Shown: positions 1 through 6,412, counted from the stretch's first letter. The stretch is 11,125 nucleotides of DNA from Flavobacteriaceae bacterium (GCA_015489265.1 WFZY01000008.1:1-11125); one strand, 5' to 3'. Numbers and translations: made by a program. The notes: a model not told the origin generated them from the letters alone.

Positions 1-5
1 CTTCT

Positions 6-1034
6 TTACTGTTCTCTGAACTTCAACAAAGCTTTAATCGGAAAATGATCGGAATACTTGATATGGTTTAAAGTTTCAAATTGTAAAACTTGCATTTTTT
101 TGTCATCCGGCAGGATAAAATCAATGCGCAACGGCACCCATTTATAGCGCCAAGTCATACCGTAACCTTCACCGGCTTCCACAAAGGCGTCCGTTTTATT
201 TTTCTTTAAAATACGGTAGGGCGCCGAAAAAGCCGTATTGTTAAAATCACCGGCAATCACTACCGGATACGGACTTTTCTCGGCATGCCCGGCAATACGC
301 TCGGCTTGCCGGTATTGCCGATTAAAAACTTTTTGCAATTTATTACTGACTTTTATCTTATTCTGCTCGACCAAATTTTCGGGATTAACAATTTTATAAG
401 ATTGCAGATGCACATTATACACACGCAAAGTATCTTTTTTAATGACGATATCCGCCCAAATGGCATTGTTGTAAGTGTCTTGAAAATCCAAATTGCCTTG
501 ATTGATGATTTTATATTTTGAAAAAATCGCCAAGCCGGCTTTACGTTTTTTACCTTTTAAGACGATATGTTTATAAGGATATTGCAAAAAATCGGTTTGT
601 TTGTCGGTTTTGAATTCCTGCAAAACCAAAATATCAGGAAATTGGTCTTTTAAATAATTGGAAATATCCACATTGATACCTTTCTTTTTTATCCACCTGT
701 AAGCATTGAACAGTCGCACATTGTAACTCATCAACGAAAAGCCCTTCGGTTCGATGTGGTGTTTGCCTTGCCATTGATAAAGCGCTTTGAGATTGGTATA
801 ATTCAGCAATAAAATCAGTAGAGAGATTAAAAAATATTTTTTTAATTTTATAAGCCAATAAATCAAAAAGAAAATATTGACAAGCACCAAAAACGGAAAA
901 ATCAAACTGTTTAAAGATAAAACGGACATAAAACCTTCGGGTAAATACGGCGTAACGAAAGCCACGGCCAACCAAAGTGCCGCAATATAATTAAGGATTA
1001 AAAATATTTTTCCGGTGATTGATAAATTTTTCAT
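6..1034 (-). CDS. Membrane-anchored endonuclease/exonuclease/phosphatase family protein
   Basis: The 342-residue product has an N-terminal membrane part and a C-terminal EEP (DNase I-like) hydrolase domain. Three hydrophobic segments lie at about residues 8-28, 38-60 and 66-80; the catalytic domain runs from about 98 to 340. The EEP motifs are all present: SYNVRLFN with N105, VLQE with E140, NVHLQS with H209, AGDFNN with D263 and N265, RIDFIL with D305, and the terminal SDHFPI with D329 and H330. These are the metal-binding and catalytic residues of the family, so the enzyme should be an active Mg-dependent phosphodiesterase or phosphatase. The true substrate (nucleic acid, phospholipid or other) cannot be told. 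In Flavobacteriia such proteins are often encoded beside rhomboid proteases, which would lie outside this window. It starts at an ATG 35 bp from the divergent kdsA start and ends at TAA. Confidence 0.9.
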   Translation of the reverse strand: MKNLSITGKIFLILNYIAALWLAVAFVTPYLPEGFMSVLSLNSLIFPFLVLVNIFFLIYWLIKLKKYFLISLLILLLNYTNLKALYQWQGKHHIEPKGFSLMSYNVRLFNAYRWIKKKGINVDISNYLKDQFPDILVLQEFKTDKQTDFLQYPYKHIVLKGKKRKAGLAIFSKYKIINQGNLDFQDTYNNAIWADIVIKKDTLRVYNVHLQSYKIVNPENLVEQNKIKVSNKLQKVFNRQYRQAERIAGHAEKSPYPVVIAGDFNNTAFSAPYRILKKNKTDAFVEAGEGYGMTWRYKWVPLRIDFILPDDKKMQVLQFETLNHIKYSDHFPIKALLKFREQ

Positions 1035-1041
1035 ACTTTTA
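1034..1041 (+). promoter_or_regulatory. Weak candidate -7 element for kdsA
   Basis: TACTTTTA matches the Bacteroidota -7 consensus TAnnTTTG at all but the last base and would put transcription start about 20 nt before the kdsA ATG at 1070. No clear -33 TTG is seen. The site touches the start codon of the divergent gene, so the two promoters, if real, must overlap. The match is weak and AT-rich DNA gives such matches by chance. Confidence 0.25.
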
Positions 1042-1069
1042 TACCTGCATCATTTTAAACGATAAATAT

Positions 1070-1882
1070 ATGAATTTGGATTTAATACCCAAAATAAAAC
1101 ATACCGGTTCCGGACATTTTTTCTTATTAGCCGGTCCTTGCGCCATTGAAGGCGAAGAAATGGCTATGCGAATTGCCGAACATATTGTCAAACTGTCTGA
1201 TAAATATAAAATTCCTTACATTTTCAAAGGCAGTTTCAAAAAAGCCAACCGGTCGCGTTTGGACAGTTTTACGGGTATAGGCGATGAAAAAGCGCTTAAA
1301 ATTTTGCAAAAAGTCGGTAAAACTTTTAATATTCCCGTTGTTACGGATATTCATTTGCCGTCTGATGCCGCTATGGCAGCCAATTATGTCGATGTGTTAC
1401 AAATACCTGCATTTTTGGTACGTCAAACCGATTTGGTCGTTGCCGCTGCCAAGACCGGCAAAGTGGTCAATCTGAAAAAAGGACAATTTATGAGCCCTGA
1501 AAGTATGCGGTTTGCCGTTGATAAGGTTGTGCAGTCGGGCAATACACAAGTCGCTGTTACCGAGCGTGGTACGATGTTTGGTTACGGTGATTTAATCGTC
1601 GATTTCCGGGGCATTCCCGCGATGCAAAAGTTTGCACCTGTGATACTCGATATCACCCACTCGTTGCAACAGCCCAATCAAGCGAGCGGGGTTACCGGTG
1701 GACGTCCCGAACTGATTGAAACCATAGCCAAAGCCGGCATGGCTGTCGGGGTAGATGGTATTTTTATAGAAACCCATTTTGACCCCGCTTCTGCAAAATC
1801 TGATGGCGCTAATATGTTGCCATTGAATAAATTGGATGATTTACTGAAAAAATTAATCGCTATCAATGAATTGAATATTTAA
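1070..1882 (+). CDS. kdsA: 3-deoxy-8-phosphooctulonate synthase (KDO-8-P synthase), metal-dependent class
   Basis: Condenses phosphoenolpyruvate with arabinose-5-phosphate to KDO-8-phosphate, a cytoplasmic step towards the KDO of lipopolysaccharide. The 270-residue length fits the family. Recognisable blocks are LLAGPCAIEG (19-28), IFKGSFKKANRSRLDSFTG (51-69), VVTDIH (90-95), LVRQTDL (116-122), NLKKGQFMSPE (134-144), ERGTMFGYGDLIVDFR (165-180), ITHSLQQPN (195-203), SGVTGGRPE (206-214) and IETHFDPASAKSDG (233-246). C24, H197, E234 and D245 sit at the spacing of the metal ligands in the Aquifex enzyme (Cys, His, Glu, Asp), so this is the metal-dependent class; the metal-free enterobacterial class has Asn in place of the Cys. 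The start is the ATG at 1070; a TTG 51 bp upstream would add 17 residues and overlap the divergent gene. No kdsB or kdsD is beside it. Ends at TAA, followed by a spacer rich in hairpins. Confidence 0.97.
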   Translation: MNLDLIPKIKHTGSGHFFLLAGPCAIEGEEMAMRIAEHIVKLSDKYKIPYIFKGSFKKANRSRLDSFTGIGDEKALKILQKVGKTFNIPVVTDIHLPSDAAMAANYVDVLQIPAFLVRQTDLVVAAAKTGKVVNLKKGQFMSPESMRFAVDKVVQSGNTQVAVTERGTMFGYGDLIVDFRGIPAMQKFAPVILDITHSLQQPNQASGVTGGRPELIETIAKAGMAVGVDGIFIETHFDPASAKSDGANMLPLNKLDDLLKKLIAINELNI

Positions 1883-1959
1883 TTTTGGCTTAATATTTGA
1901 GAAACGAGAAGTTAGGAATTGGAAATTGTTGCATAAAATAAAATTATTATGAAACCGAC

Positions 1960-2008
1960 ATGATTAAAATAATTATTAAACACATAAAGAAATGATTATT
2001 TTAATCAT
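1960..2008. repeat. AT-rich inverted repeat, 18-bp stem with 13-base loop
   Basis: ATGATTAAAATAAT (1960-1973) is repeated exactly in inverse at 1995-2008. The pairing extends inward through 1977 and 1991 with a single G-T wobble, giving an 18-bp stem and a 13-base loop (1978-1990). There is no T-run after it, so it is not a standard terminator for kdsA, although it could still protect the mRNA end. It lies 5 bp before the GC-rich palindrome at 2013-2038, and the two may form one mobile or repeated unit. Confidence 0.7.
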
Positions 2009-2012
2009 CAAA

Positions 2013-2038
2013 GGTTATCCCGACGACGGTCGGGAACC
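2013..2038. repeat. Short palindromic repeat, copy 1 (REP-like)
   Basis: A hairpin with CCCGAC (2019-2024) pairing GTCGGG (2029-2034) around the loop GACG, and an outer GGTT/AACC pair (2013-2016 and 2035-2038) set off by a two-base bulge. Positions 2013-2035 match the reverse complement of 4756-4778 at 19 of 23 bases. It lies in the spacer between kdsA and the GIN-domain gene and is clearly more GC-rich than its surroundings. No transposase is near. It is best called a dispersed, non-coding palindromic element; its function is unknown. Confidence 0.7.
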
Positions 2039-2065
2039 AAAATATTAAAATTAAAAAATATACAG

Positions 2066-2896
2066 ATGAAAAAATTAATCTTAATCTTGTTGGCAATCAC
2101 ATCTCTGTCTGCATTTGCTCAAAAAAAACAGAAAATCAAAGGCAATCGTGAAGTTTTAATCAAAAAATTTACGGTACCATCGTTTAGCGCCATTGAAGTT
2201 GGCGAAAAATTCAAAGTAAAATTAGCAAAAGCCACCGACACCACAAGGGTTGTCATTGAAACTGATGACAATTTGTTTGATGTCATTCATTTTAATGTCG
2301 AAAATGATGTGCTTAAATTTTGGACAACCATGGAAATCGTTAAGAAAAAACGCTTACGCATCACGGTTTTTGTGCCGGAACATTTTAACAAAATTAAATT
2401 AAAAGAAAAAGGCAAAGTTCTCACCGACGAAGCTTTGAATTTGAAAACTTTGGTTCTGGAAGCTAACGACAAATCGGAAGCCGAACTCAATTTACATCTC
2501 AATGACCGGTTGGAATTAAGCGCCTTTGGTAAACCGGATTTGAATTTGGAAGTTTTTGCCCCGAAAGCAAGCCTAAAATTATCTGACGATGCCGCATTGG
2601 AAGCCAAAGTTAATATCAAGTCCACTACTATAAATATTGACAAGTCGGCTTCATGCAAATTAGAAGGCAGTATTGACCAGTTGGTGTTAAAAGCCGGTGA
2701 AAAAGCCAAAGTTAAAGCCGAAAAACTTTTGGCAAAAGAAGTCAAACTATCTGTTTTTGATAAGGCGACGGTTTATATCAATGTTACCAATCAAATTAAA
2801 ATGAACCTGTCGGGCAAGACGGAAACCTATCTATTCGGTTCGCCTGAAATTAAATTAAAAACTTTTGAAGGGAATGCCGTTTTATATAAAAAGTAG
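2066..2896 (+). CDS. Exported GIN-domain (DUF2807) protein, putative adhesin-like
   Basis: The 276-residue product begins with a standard signal peptide (MKKLILILLAITSLSAFA, cleavage likely before Q19), so it is exported through Sec. The rest, about residues 35-262, resembles the GIN/DUF2807 head domain common in Bacteroidota: it opens with a phrase of the type FTVPSFSAIEVGEKFKVKL, continues through VFVPEHFNKIKLKEKG, and then consists of alternating short beta-type segments (LVLEANDKSEAELNL, LELSAFGKPDLNLEV and similar) that suggest a repetitive beta-helix. No catalytic motif is visible. The family is often labelled a putative auto-transporter adhesin, but this is not proven for most members. 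There is no lipobox cysteine and no type IX secretion tail, so it is probably periplasmic. Its last 23 bp overlap the OstA-like gene in another frame, which suggests translational coupling. Ends at TAG. Confidence 0.85.
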   Translation: MKKLILILLAITSLSAFAQKKQKIKGNREVLIKKFTVPSFSAIEVGEKFKVKLAKATDTTRVVIETDDNLFDVIHFNVENDVLKFWTTMEIVKKKRLRITVFVPEHFNKIKLKEKGKVLTDEALNLKTLVLEANDKSEAELNLHLNDRLELSAFGKPDLNLEVFAPKASLKLSDDAALEAKVNIKSTTINIDKSASCKLEGSIDQLVLKAGEKAKVKAEKLLAKEVKLSVFDKATVYINVTNQIKMNLSGKTETYLFGSPEIKLKTFEGNAVLYKK

Positions 2897-4496
2897 TTTT
2901 TTTCTTGTTTTTTTTATCTTTATAACAAGCGTATCGGCACAGCAAAAAACTGATTCGTTGCCGGATTATATTCAAATTCTTTATGCCGACCACGCCACTA
3001 CCAGCGATAAATATCCGGGCAAACAGCTCTTGTCGGGTGATGTCAAAATTGCCCATAACGGTGCTTTGCTGTTTTGCGACAAAGCCATCGTAGATAAAGC
3101 CGAAAATACCGCTATTGCCGTAGGCAATGTGCGAATGGAACAAGGCGATACCATCCGTATGAATGCCGGATATCTAAAATATGACGGCAATAAAAGTTTT
3201 GCCGAAGCTTACGATGCCGTGCATCTGTCCGACCCGAAGATGCAACTCTCAACCGACACCTTGTATTTTGACCGGAAAAAACAAGAAGCTTTTTATACAA
3301 GCGGTGGTACAATAGTCGATAGCGTGAATACCTTAAAAAGCAAAATCGGAAAATATTTTTTAAATGAAAAACGCTACCGGTTTATACACAATGTCCATAT
3401 TGACAATCCCGATTACCAACTTGATTCCTATCAGTTAGATTATTTTACCGACTCGGGCATTTCCAATTTTTACGGACCGACCAAAATTTATAACAAGCAG
3501 AGTTATATTTATGCCGAAAAAGGACATTACGACTCGCAACAAAAAATTTCGTGGTTTGTCAAAAATGCCTTTATCAAACATAAAAACAGCACGATAAAAG
3601 GTGATAGCTTATATTACGACCGCAATAGAGAATACGCTACGGCAACACGTAATGTTGTTTTGCACGATTCTATAAACAAAACTTGGATATTTACCGGTTA
3701 TGCCCAACGTTGGATTGATTTGGACTCGACCCGCGTTAATCAAAAACCTTTGGTAGTTTCGGTATCCGATAAAGATACCTTGTTTATCAGAGCCAAACAA
3801 TTTGTTGCTGCCGGCAAACAAGGTGCGCGGCGACTTTGGGGTTATCCCAATGTCCGCTTTTTTTCCAAAGATTTCTCGGGTAAAGCTGATTCACTGTATC
3901 GTAACGGTGCGACCAAGTTGATGAAACTTTTGCGCAAACCGGTCGTTTGGAGCGGCAAGAGTCAAATAACCGGCGAACGTATTTTGGTGCAAAATGATTC
4001 GTTAAATCACTTGGATTCACTCATTATCCCCAAAGATGTTTTTATCATTCAAAAAGACAGTGCCGGATATAACCAAATCAAAGGCAAAAAATTATTAGGA
4101 AAATTTAAAAACAACCGGTTAAAAACCGTTGATATTTATGGTAATGCCGAAGTGATTTATTTCTTGCGAGAAGAAGACGGCAAACTGACCGGTATCGAAA
4201 AAGACAAGTCCAGTCATATCTATTTAGAATTTGAAAACGGTGATGCGAAAATAATCCGATTCTACAAACAACCCGAAGGCAAAGTCCTGCCTTACAAAGA
4301 TTTTATCAAACAGAAGCAATTTTTTAAAGGTTTTAATTGGCGTGGCGAAGAACAAATTACGCGCAAAGAAGATATTATCGGTGAGAAAAAACTACTCTAC
4401 AAAGCCGAAACCAAACAACTACCGACCAGTCAACCCGATGATTTGAATGTTGCAGATCCGGTTGAAAAAAGAAAAGCTATTCAAATGAATGAATAG
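2874..4496 (+). CDS. OstA-like periplasmic protein (LptA/LptD N-domain family)
   Basis: The 540-residue product has a signal peptide (residues 1-22, ending SVSA before QQ) and then an OstA-type beta-taco region of the kind found in LptA and in the N-terminal part of LptD. Repeated strand patterns are seen in LLSGDVKIAHNGALLFCDKA (52-71), AIAVGNVRMEQGDTIRMNAG (80-99) and STDTLYFDRKKQEAFYTSGG (126-145). Later parts repeat the theme (GDSLYYDRNREYATATRNV at 243-261; ITGERILVQNDSL at 365-377). The family carries lipopolysaccharide across the periplasm, so the gene fits with kdsA upstream, though the GIN gene lies between. It is far longer than LptA (about 185 residues) and lacks the outer-membrane barrel of LptD, as is usual for Bacteroidota OstA-like proteins. 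The ATG at 2874, preceded by GAAGGG, is preferred over a TTG three codons upstream. The C-terminus is charged. Ends at TAG. Confidence 0.85.
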   Translation: MPFYIKSSFFLVFFIFITSVSAQQKTDSLPDYIQILYADHATTSDKYPGKQLLSGDVKIAHNGALLFCDKAIVDKAENTAIAVGNVRMEQGDTIRMNAGYLKYDGNKSFAEAYDAVHLSDPKMQLSTDTLYFDRKKQEAFYTSGGTIVDSVNTLKSKIGKYFLNEKRYRFIHNVHIDNPDYQLDSYQLDYFTDSGISNFYGPTKIYNKQSYIYAEKGHYDSQQKISWFVKNAFIKHKNSTIKGDSLYYDRNREYATATRNVVLHDSINKTWIFTGYAQRWIDLDSTRVNQKPLVVSVSDKDTLFIRAKQFVAAGKQGARRLWGYPNVRFFSKDFSGKADSLYRNGATKLMKLLRKPVVWSGKSQITGERILVQNDSLNHLDSLIIPKDVFIIQKDSAGYNQIKGKKLLGKFKNNRLKTVDIYGNAEVIYFLREEDGKLTGIEKDKSSHIYLEFENGDAKIIRFYKQPEGKVLPYKDFIKQKQFFKGFNWRGEEQITRKEDIIGEKKLLYKAETKQLPTSQPDDLNVADPVEKRKAIQMNE

Positions 4497-4533
4497 CTTA
4501 ACTCAATTAACAACACAAATAAAACAATGAAAT

Positions 4534-4599
4534 ATGAAAAAAACTACTTTCCTCTTATTTCTAACACAAATATACAGCAACATTTCTTACATAAATTAA
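4534..4599 (+). pseudogene. Possible remnant of a secreted-protein gene (signal peptide only)
   Basis: A 21-residue frame, MKKTTFLLFLTQIYSNISY plus two residues, starts with Lys-Lys-Thr-Thr and a hydrophobic stretch just like signal peptides of Bacteroidota exported proteins, then meets TAA where a mature protein should begin. The leader before it (AACAACACAAATAAAACA) also resembles start regions of such genes. Nothing coding follows in any frame. It may be a decayed gene start or chance; it is too short to prove either. Confidence 0.25.
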
Positions 4600-4627
4600 T
4601 TTTTATATGAAGTGTAGATTTGAATAT

Positions 4628-4659
4628 ATAAACGACATGATTTTATACATAAACGACAT
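4628..4659. promoter_or_regulatory. Direct repeat pair with 21-bp period, LytTR-like operator candidate
   Basis: ATAAACGACAT occurs exactly twice, at 4628-4638 and 4649-4659, with starts 21 bp apart, i.e. two turns of the helix. Each copy is followed by a T-rich stretch. On the minus strand the unit reads ATGTCGTTTAT. Response regulators with a LytTR DNA-binding domain use paired direct repeats with this 21-bp spacing and a GTT core, so this is a candidate LytTR site. The assignment is inference from spacing and core only. The nearest downstream start on the plus strand is the DUF4271 gene, about 270 bp away, so the target is unclear. Confidence 0.4.
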
Positions 4660-4740
4660 TTTTTTGATTGTAAGGTTCTATTAAAATACCAAGTTGTAAT
4701 CCAAAAATCTTATATAATTTCCTCAATTCGACAAATTACC

Positions 4741-4786
4741 GGTCATTTCGATACATCCCGATTATCATCGGGATAACCCGGTGACC
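4741..4786. repeat. Palindromic repeat, copy 2 (REP-like), with outer inverted ends
   Basis: The core TCCCGAT (4756-4762) pairs ATCGGGA (4767-4773) around the loop TATC. The reverse complement of 4756-4778 matches copy 1 at 2013-2035 in 19 of 23 bases. Outer ends GGTCA (4741-4745) and TGACC (4782-4786) are also inverse to each other. The left side carries GTCATTTCGA (4742-4751), a block that recurs exactly at 6414-6423 and in inverse form, with changes, at 6507-6515. It therefore looks like a composite of two repeat modules. Confidence 0.7.
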
Positions 4787-4901
4787 CTTTTCCTCAAATT
4801 GTTAGCAGGAGTAAAATAGGAAGTAGTCAATAAACATTTAAGAACATAATATCCTATGAAGCAGCATAAATCATCAAGTCCTCAATTCCTCAAATATTCA
4901 C

Positions 4902-4909
4902 TAAATTTG
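4902..4909 (+). promoter_or_regulatory. -7 promoter element for the DUF4271-hemD unit
   Basis: TAAATTTG is an exact match to the Bacteroidota -7 consensus TAnnTTTG. Transcription would begin near 4915, leaving a leader of about 18 nt before the ATG at 4933. No good -33 TTG is seen at the right distance. Confidence 0.5.
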
Positions 4910-4932
4910 CATAATAACCAATCTACTTATTA

Positions 4933-5601
4933 ATGAAAGAACTTTTTCGGGAAGAATTTTTTCAAAATACCTTTATTATATTATTTTTCATAGCGGCAAT
5001 ATTGTTGATGTTTGGTAAATTATGGTTTAACAAACGCTTAAATATCAATTTAACGACCCCGAATATTTATATTTTTGAATATGAATCCCGTGCGCAAAAT
5101 ATCTTGTCATTTTATAACTTGAATGCCTTTTTGTTCAAAATTCTGACTTATACATTATTAATAATAGCTATTCTAAAACTGGTAAAACTAAATTTTGCTT
5201 TATCCGGTCAACCGGCATTGTCTTGGTATGTTATATTAGTAATTGCGGCGGGCTATTTAGTTTTGAAAATTATCTTGGAAATCTTGTTGCTTGTTTTACT
5301 CAAAAAAAGCAGATTTTTAACCAAAATCAGATTCATTAGAACAACTTATGAAAATTATGCGGTTTTTTATCTGTTTTTAATGGCTTTTTTAATCTATTAT
5401 TTTCCTTACCAATCAACGGTGTTTTTTTATCTAATTATAAGTATATCAATCATTTGGATAATAGGTCTGTGGATAAATCTTTTTAATAGTTTACGTAAAC
5501 ATACGGGCTTGAAATCATATCAAATATTTTTGTATCTTTGCCTATCAGAAATTCTACCGTTTATTTTGGTAACCGGTTGGATAATTTTTCAAATTCTATG
5601 A
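4933..5601 (+). CDS. DUF4271 integral membrane protein
   Basis: A 222-residue, very hydrophobic protein with about six membrane segments, near residues 12-28, 66-86, 97-122, 143-157, 161-183 and 197-221. Its C-terminal part, around IFLYLCLSEILPFILVTGW (198-216), looks like the conserved end of the DUF4271 family of Bacteroidota. Loops between segments are short and basic (KKSRFLTKIR at 124-133, NSLRKHTGLK at 185-194). No catalytic motif is visible and the function is unknown. Its stop codon TGA overlaps the ATG of the next gene (ATGA, 5598-5601), so the two are very likely co-transcribed and translationally coupled. This neighbourhood, DUF4271 before a HemD-family gene, is to my knowledge common in Flavobacteriia, which hints at a shared role that is not known. 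Confidence 0.8.
   Translation: MKELFREEFFQNTFIILFFIAAILLMFGKLWFNKRLNINLTTPNIYIFEYESRAQNILSFYNLNAFLFKILTYTLLIIAILKLVKLNFALSGQPALSWYVILVIAAGYLVLKIILEILLLVLLKKSRFLTKIRFIRTTYENYAVFYLFLMAFLIYYFPYQSTVFFYLIISISIIWIIGLWINLFNSLRKHTGLKSYQIFLYLCLSEILPFILVTGWIIFQIL
5533..5540 (+). promoter_or_regulatory. Internal -7 element ahead of the HemD-like gene
   Basis: TATCTTTG inside the 3' end of the DUF4271 gene matches TAnnTTTG exactly, and a CTTG 21 bp upstream (5508-5511) is at an acceptable -33 distance. It would give the HemD-like gene its own transcript with a leader of about 50 nt. The coding constraint of the host gene could produce this by chance. Confidence 0.4.
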
Positions 5602-6374
5602 GCGAAAAAACCGTCTTAAAAAAGAAGAAAGTCAAGACTATTTTAGTATCACAGCCCGAACCGACTTCTGAAAATTCCCCTTATATTGCTTTGGCTCAAA
5701 ATGAAAAAGTCAAGATAGATTTTCGCCCTTTTATTCATGTAGAAGGCGCTACGGCAAGAGATATACGAAAACAAAAAATAGCTTTACCCGATTATAACGC
5801 CATTATTTTTACCAGTCGTAATGCGGTGGATCATTTTTTCCGTTTAGCCGAAGAAATGCGTTACACGGTACCCAATACCATGCGTTATTATTGTCAGTCG
5901 GAAGCAATTGCTTTATACTTACAACGTTATATTGTTTATAGAAAGCGTAAAATTTCTTACGGTAACAAAACCATTAAAGATTTAGCCAATATTATCAGCA
6001 AAAATCCCGAAGGTAAATTTTTATTACCCTCATCTGATAAGTTGAAGCCGGCAATTCCCAAAGCTTTGAATGAAATAGGAATCGATTGGCAATCGGCAAC
6101 CTTTTTTAAGACATGCATTAGTGATTTGTCCGACTTGAAAGATGTTTACTACGACATTTTAGTGTTTTACAGCCCGTCTGGCATAGAATCTTTATACCAT
6201 AATTTTCCCGATTTTGAACAAAACGACACACGGATAGCCGTCTATGGAAAATCTACCATAAAAATAGCTGAAGAAAAAGGTTTACGCATCGATATCATGG
6301 CACCGACACCGGAAACCCCATCGATGACTATGGCACTTCAAAAATATATCAGAGAAGCCAACAAAGGACGCTAG
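5598..6374 (+). CDS. hemD: Uroporphyrinogen-III synthase family protein (HemD-like)
   Basis: A 258-residue protein of the HemD fold: two Rossmann-like halves joined by a two-strand linker. HemD closes hydroxymethylbilane, with ring D inversion, to uroporphyrinogen III, the branch point for haem, sirohaem and cobalamin. Landmarks are KTILVSQPEP (13-22), the typical YNAIIFTSRNAVDHF (66-80), VFYSPSGIESL (189-199), RIAVYGKSTIKIAEEKGL (212-229) and APTPETPSMTMAL (235-247). Sequence conservation in HemD is low, so the family call rests on these phrases and on length. No other haem gene is in the window; the DUF4271 context is one seen in Flavobacteriia, and some members may have a second HemD in the haem operon, so this copy's activity is inferred. 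The N-terminus is unusually Lys-rich (residues 4-13). The ATG at 5598 is chosen over an in-frame TTG at 5538 because of the ATGA coupling. Ends at TAG. Confidence 0.8.
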   Translation: MSEKTVLKKKKVKTILVSQPEPTSENSPYIALAQNEKVKIDFRPFIHVEGATARDIRKQKIALPDYNAIIFTSRNAVDHFFRLAEEMRYTVPNTMRYYCQSEAIALYLQRYIVYRKRKISYGNKTIKDLANIISKNPEGKFLLPSSDKLKPAIPKALNEIGIDWQSATFFKTCISDLSDLKDVYYDILVFYSPSGIESLYHNFPDFEQNDTRIAVYGKSTIKIAEEKGLRIDIMAPTPETPSMTMALQKYIREANKGR

Positions 6375-6412
6375 TATTTTTGAGAAATTGAAAGATAAAA
6401 CTTTGCAACAGA

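Larger units (their letters stand above)
4497..4932. other. 436-bp intergenic stretch
   Basis: No intact gene is visible on either strand; stops are frequent in all frames. It holds a 21-codon signal-peptide-like reading frame (4534-4599), an 11-bp direct repeat with 21-bp period (4628-4659), a palindromic repeat (4741-4786), and a -7 promoter element for the next gene (4902-4909). The rest is AT-rich with no structure I can name. The mix suggests a site where a gene has decayed. Confidence 0.7.

Noticed and set aside
634..975. 113-residue frame on the minus strand within the nuclease-family gene
   Set aside because: Same strand but another frame of a gene with complete EEP motifs and membrane segments; no family resemblance.
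1019..1069. Upstream extension of kdsA to a TTG
   Set aside because: The added residues match nothing in the KdsA family and would run into the start of the divergent gene; the ATG at 1070 gives the usual length.
1960..2008. Rho-independent terminator of kdsA
   Set aside because: The stem is almost all A-T, lies 78 bp past the stop codon and has no T-run after it.
2287..2745. 152-residue open frame on the minus strand inside the GIN-domain gene
   Set aside because: Its composition is Ser/Leu/Phe-rich, as expected from the antisense of a Lys/Glu-rich gene; the plus-strand gene has a signal peptide and family features.
4527..4610. 27-codon frame starting at the first ATG after the OstA-like gene
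   Set aside because: No signal or domain character; the overlapping frame at 4534 looks more meaningful, and even that one is doubtful.
4628..4659. CRISPR-like repeat
   Set aside because: Only two 11-bp units with a 10-bp gap, no further units and no cas genes; a regulatory site is more likely.
5538..5597. Upstream extension of the HemD-like gene to a TTG
   Set aside because: The ATG at 5598 overlaps the previous stop as ATGA, a typical coupled start, and the extension would overlap the DUF4271 gene by 64 bp.
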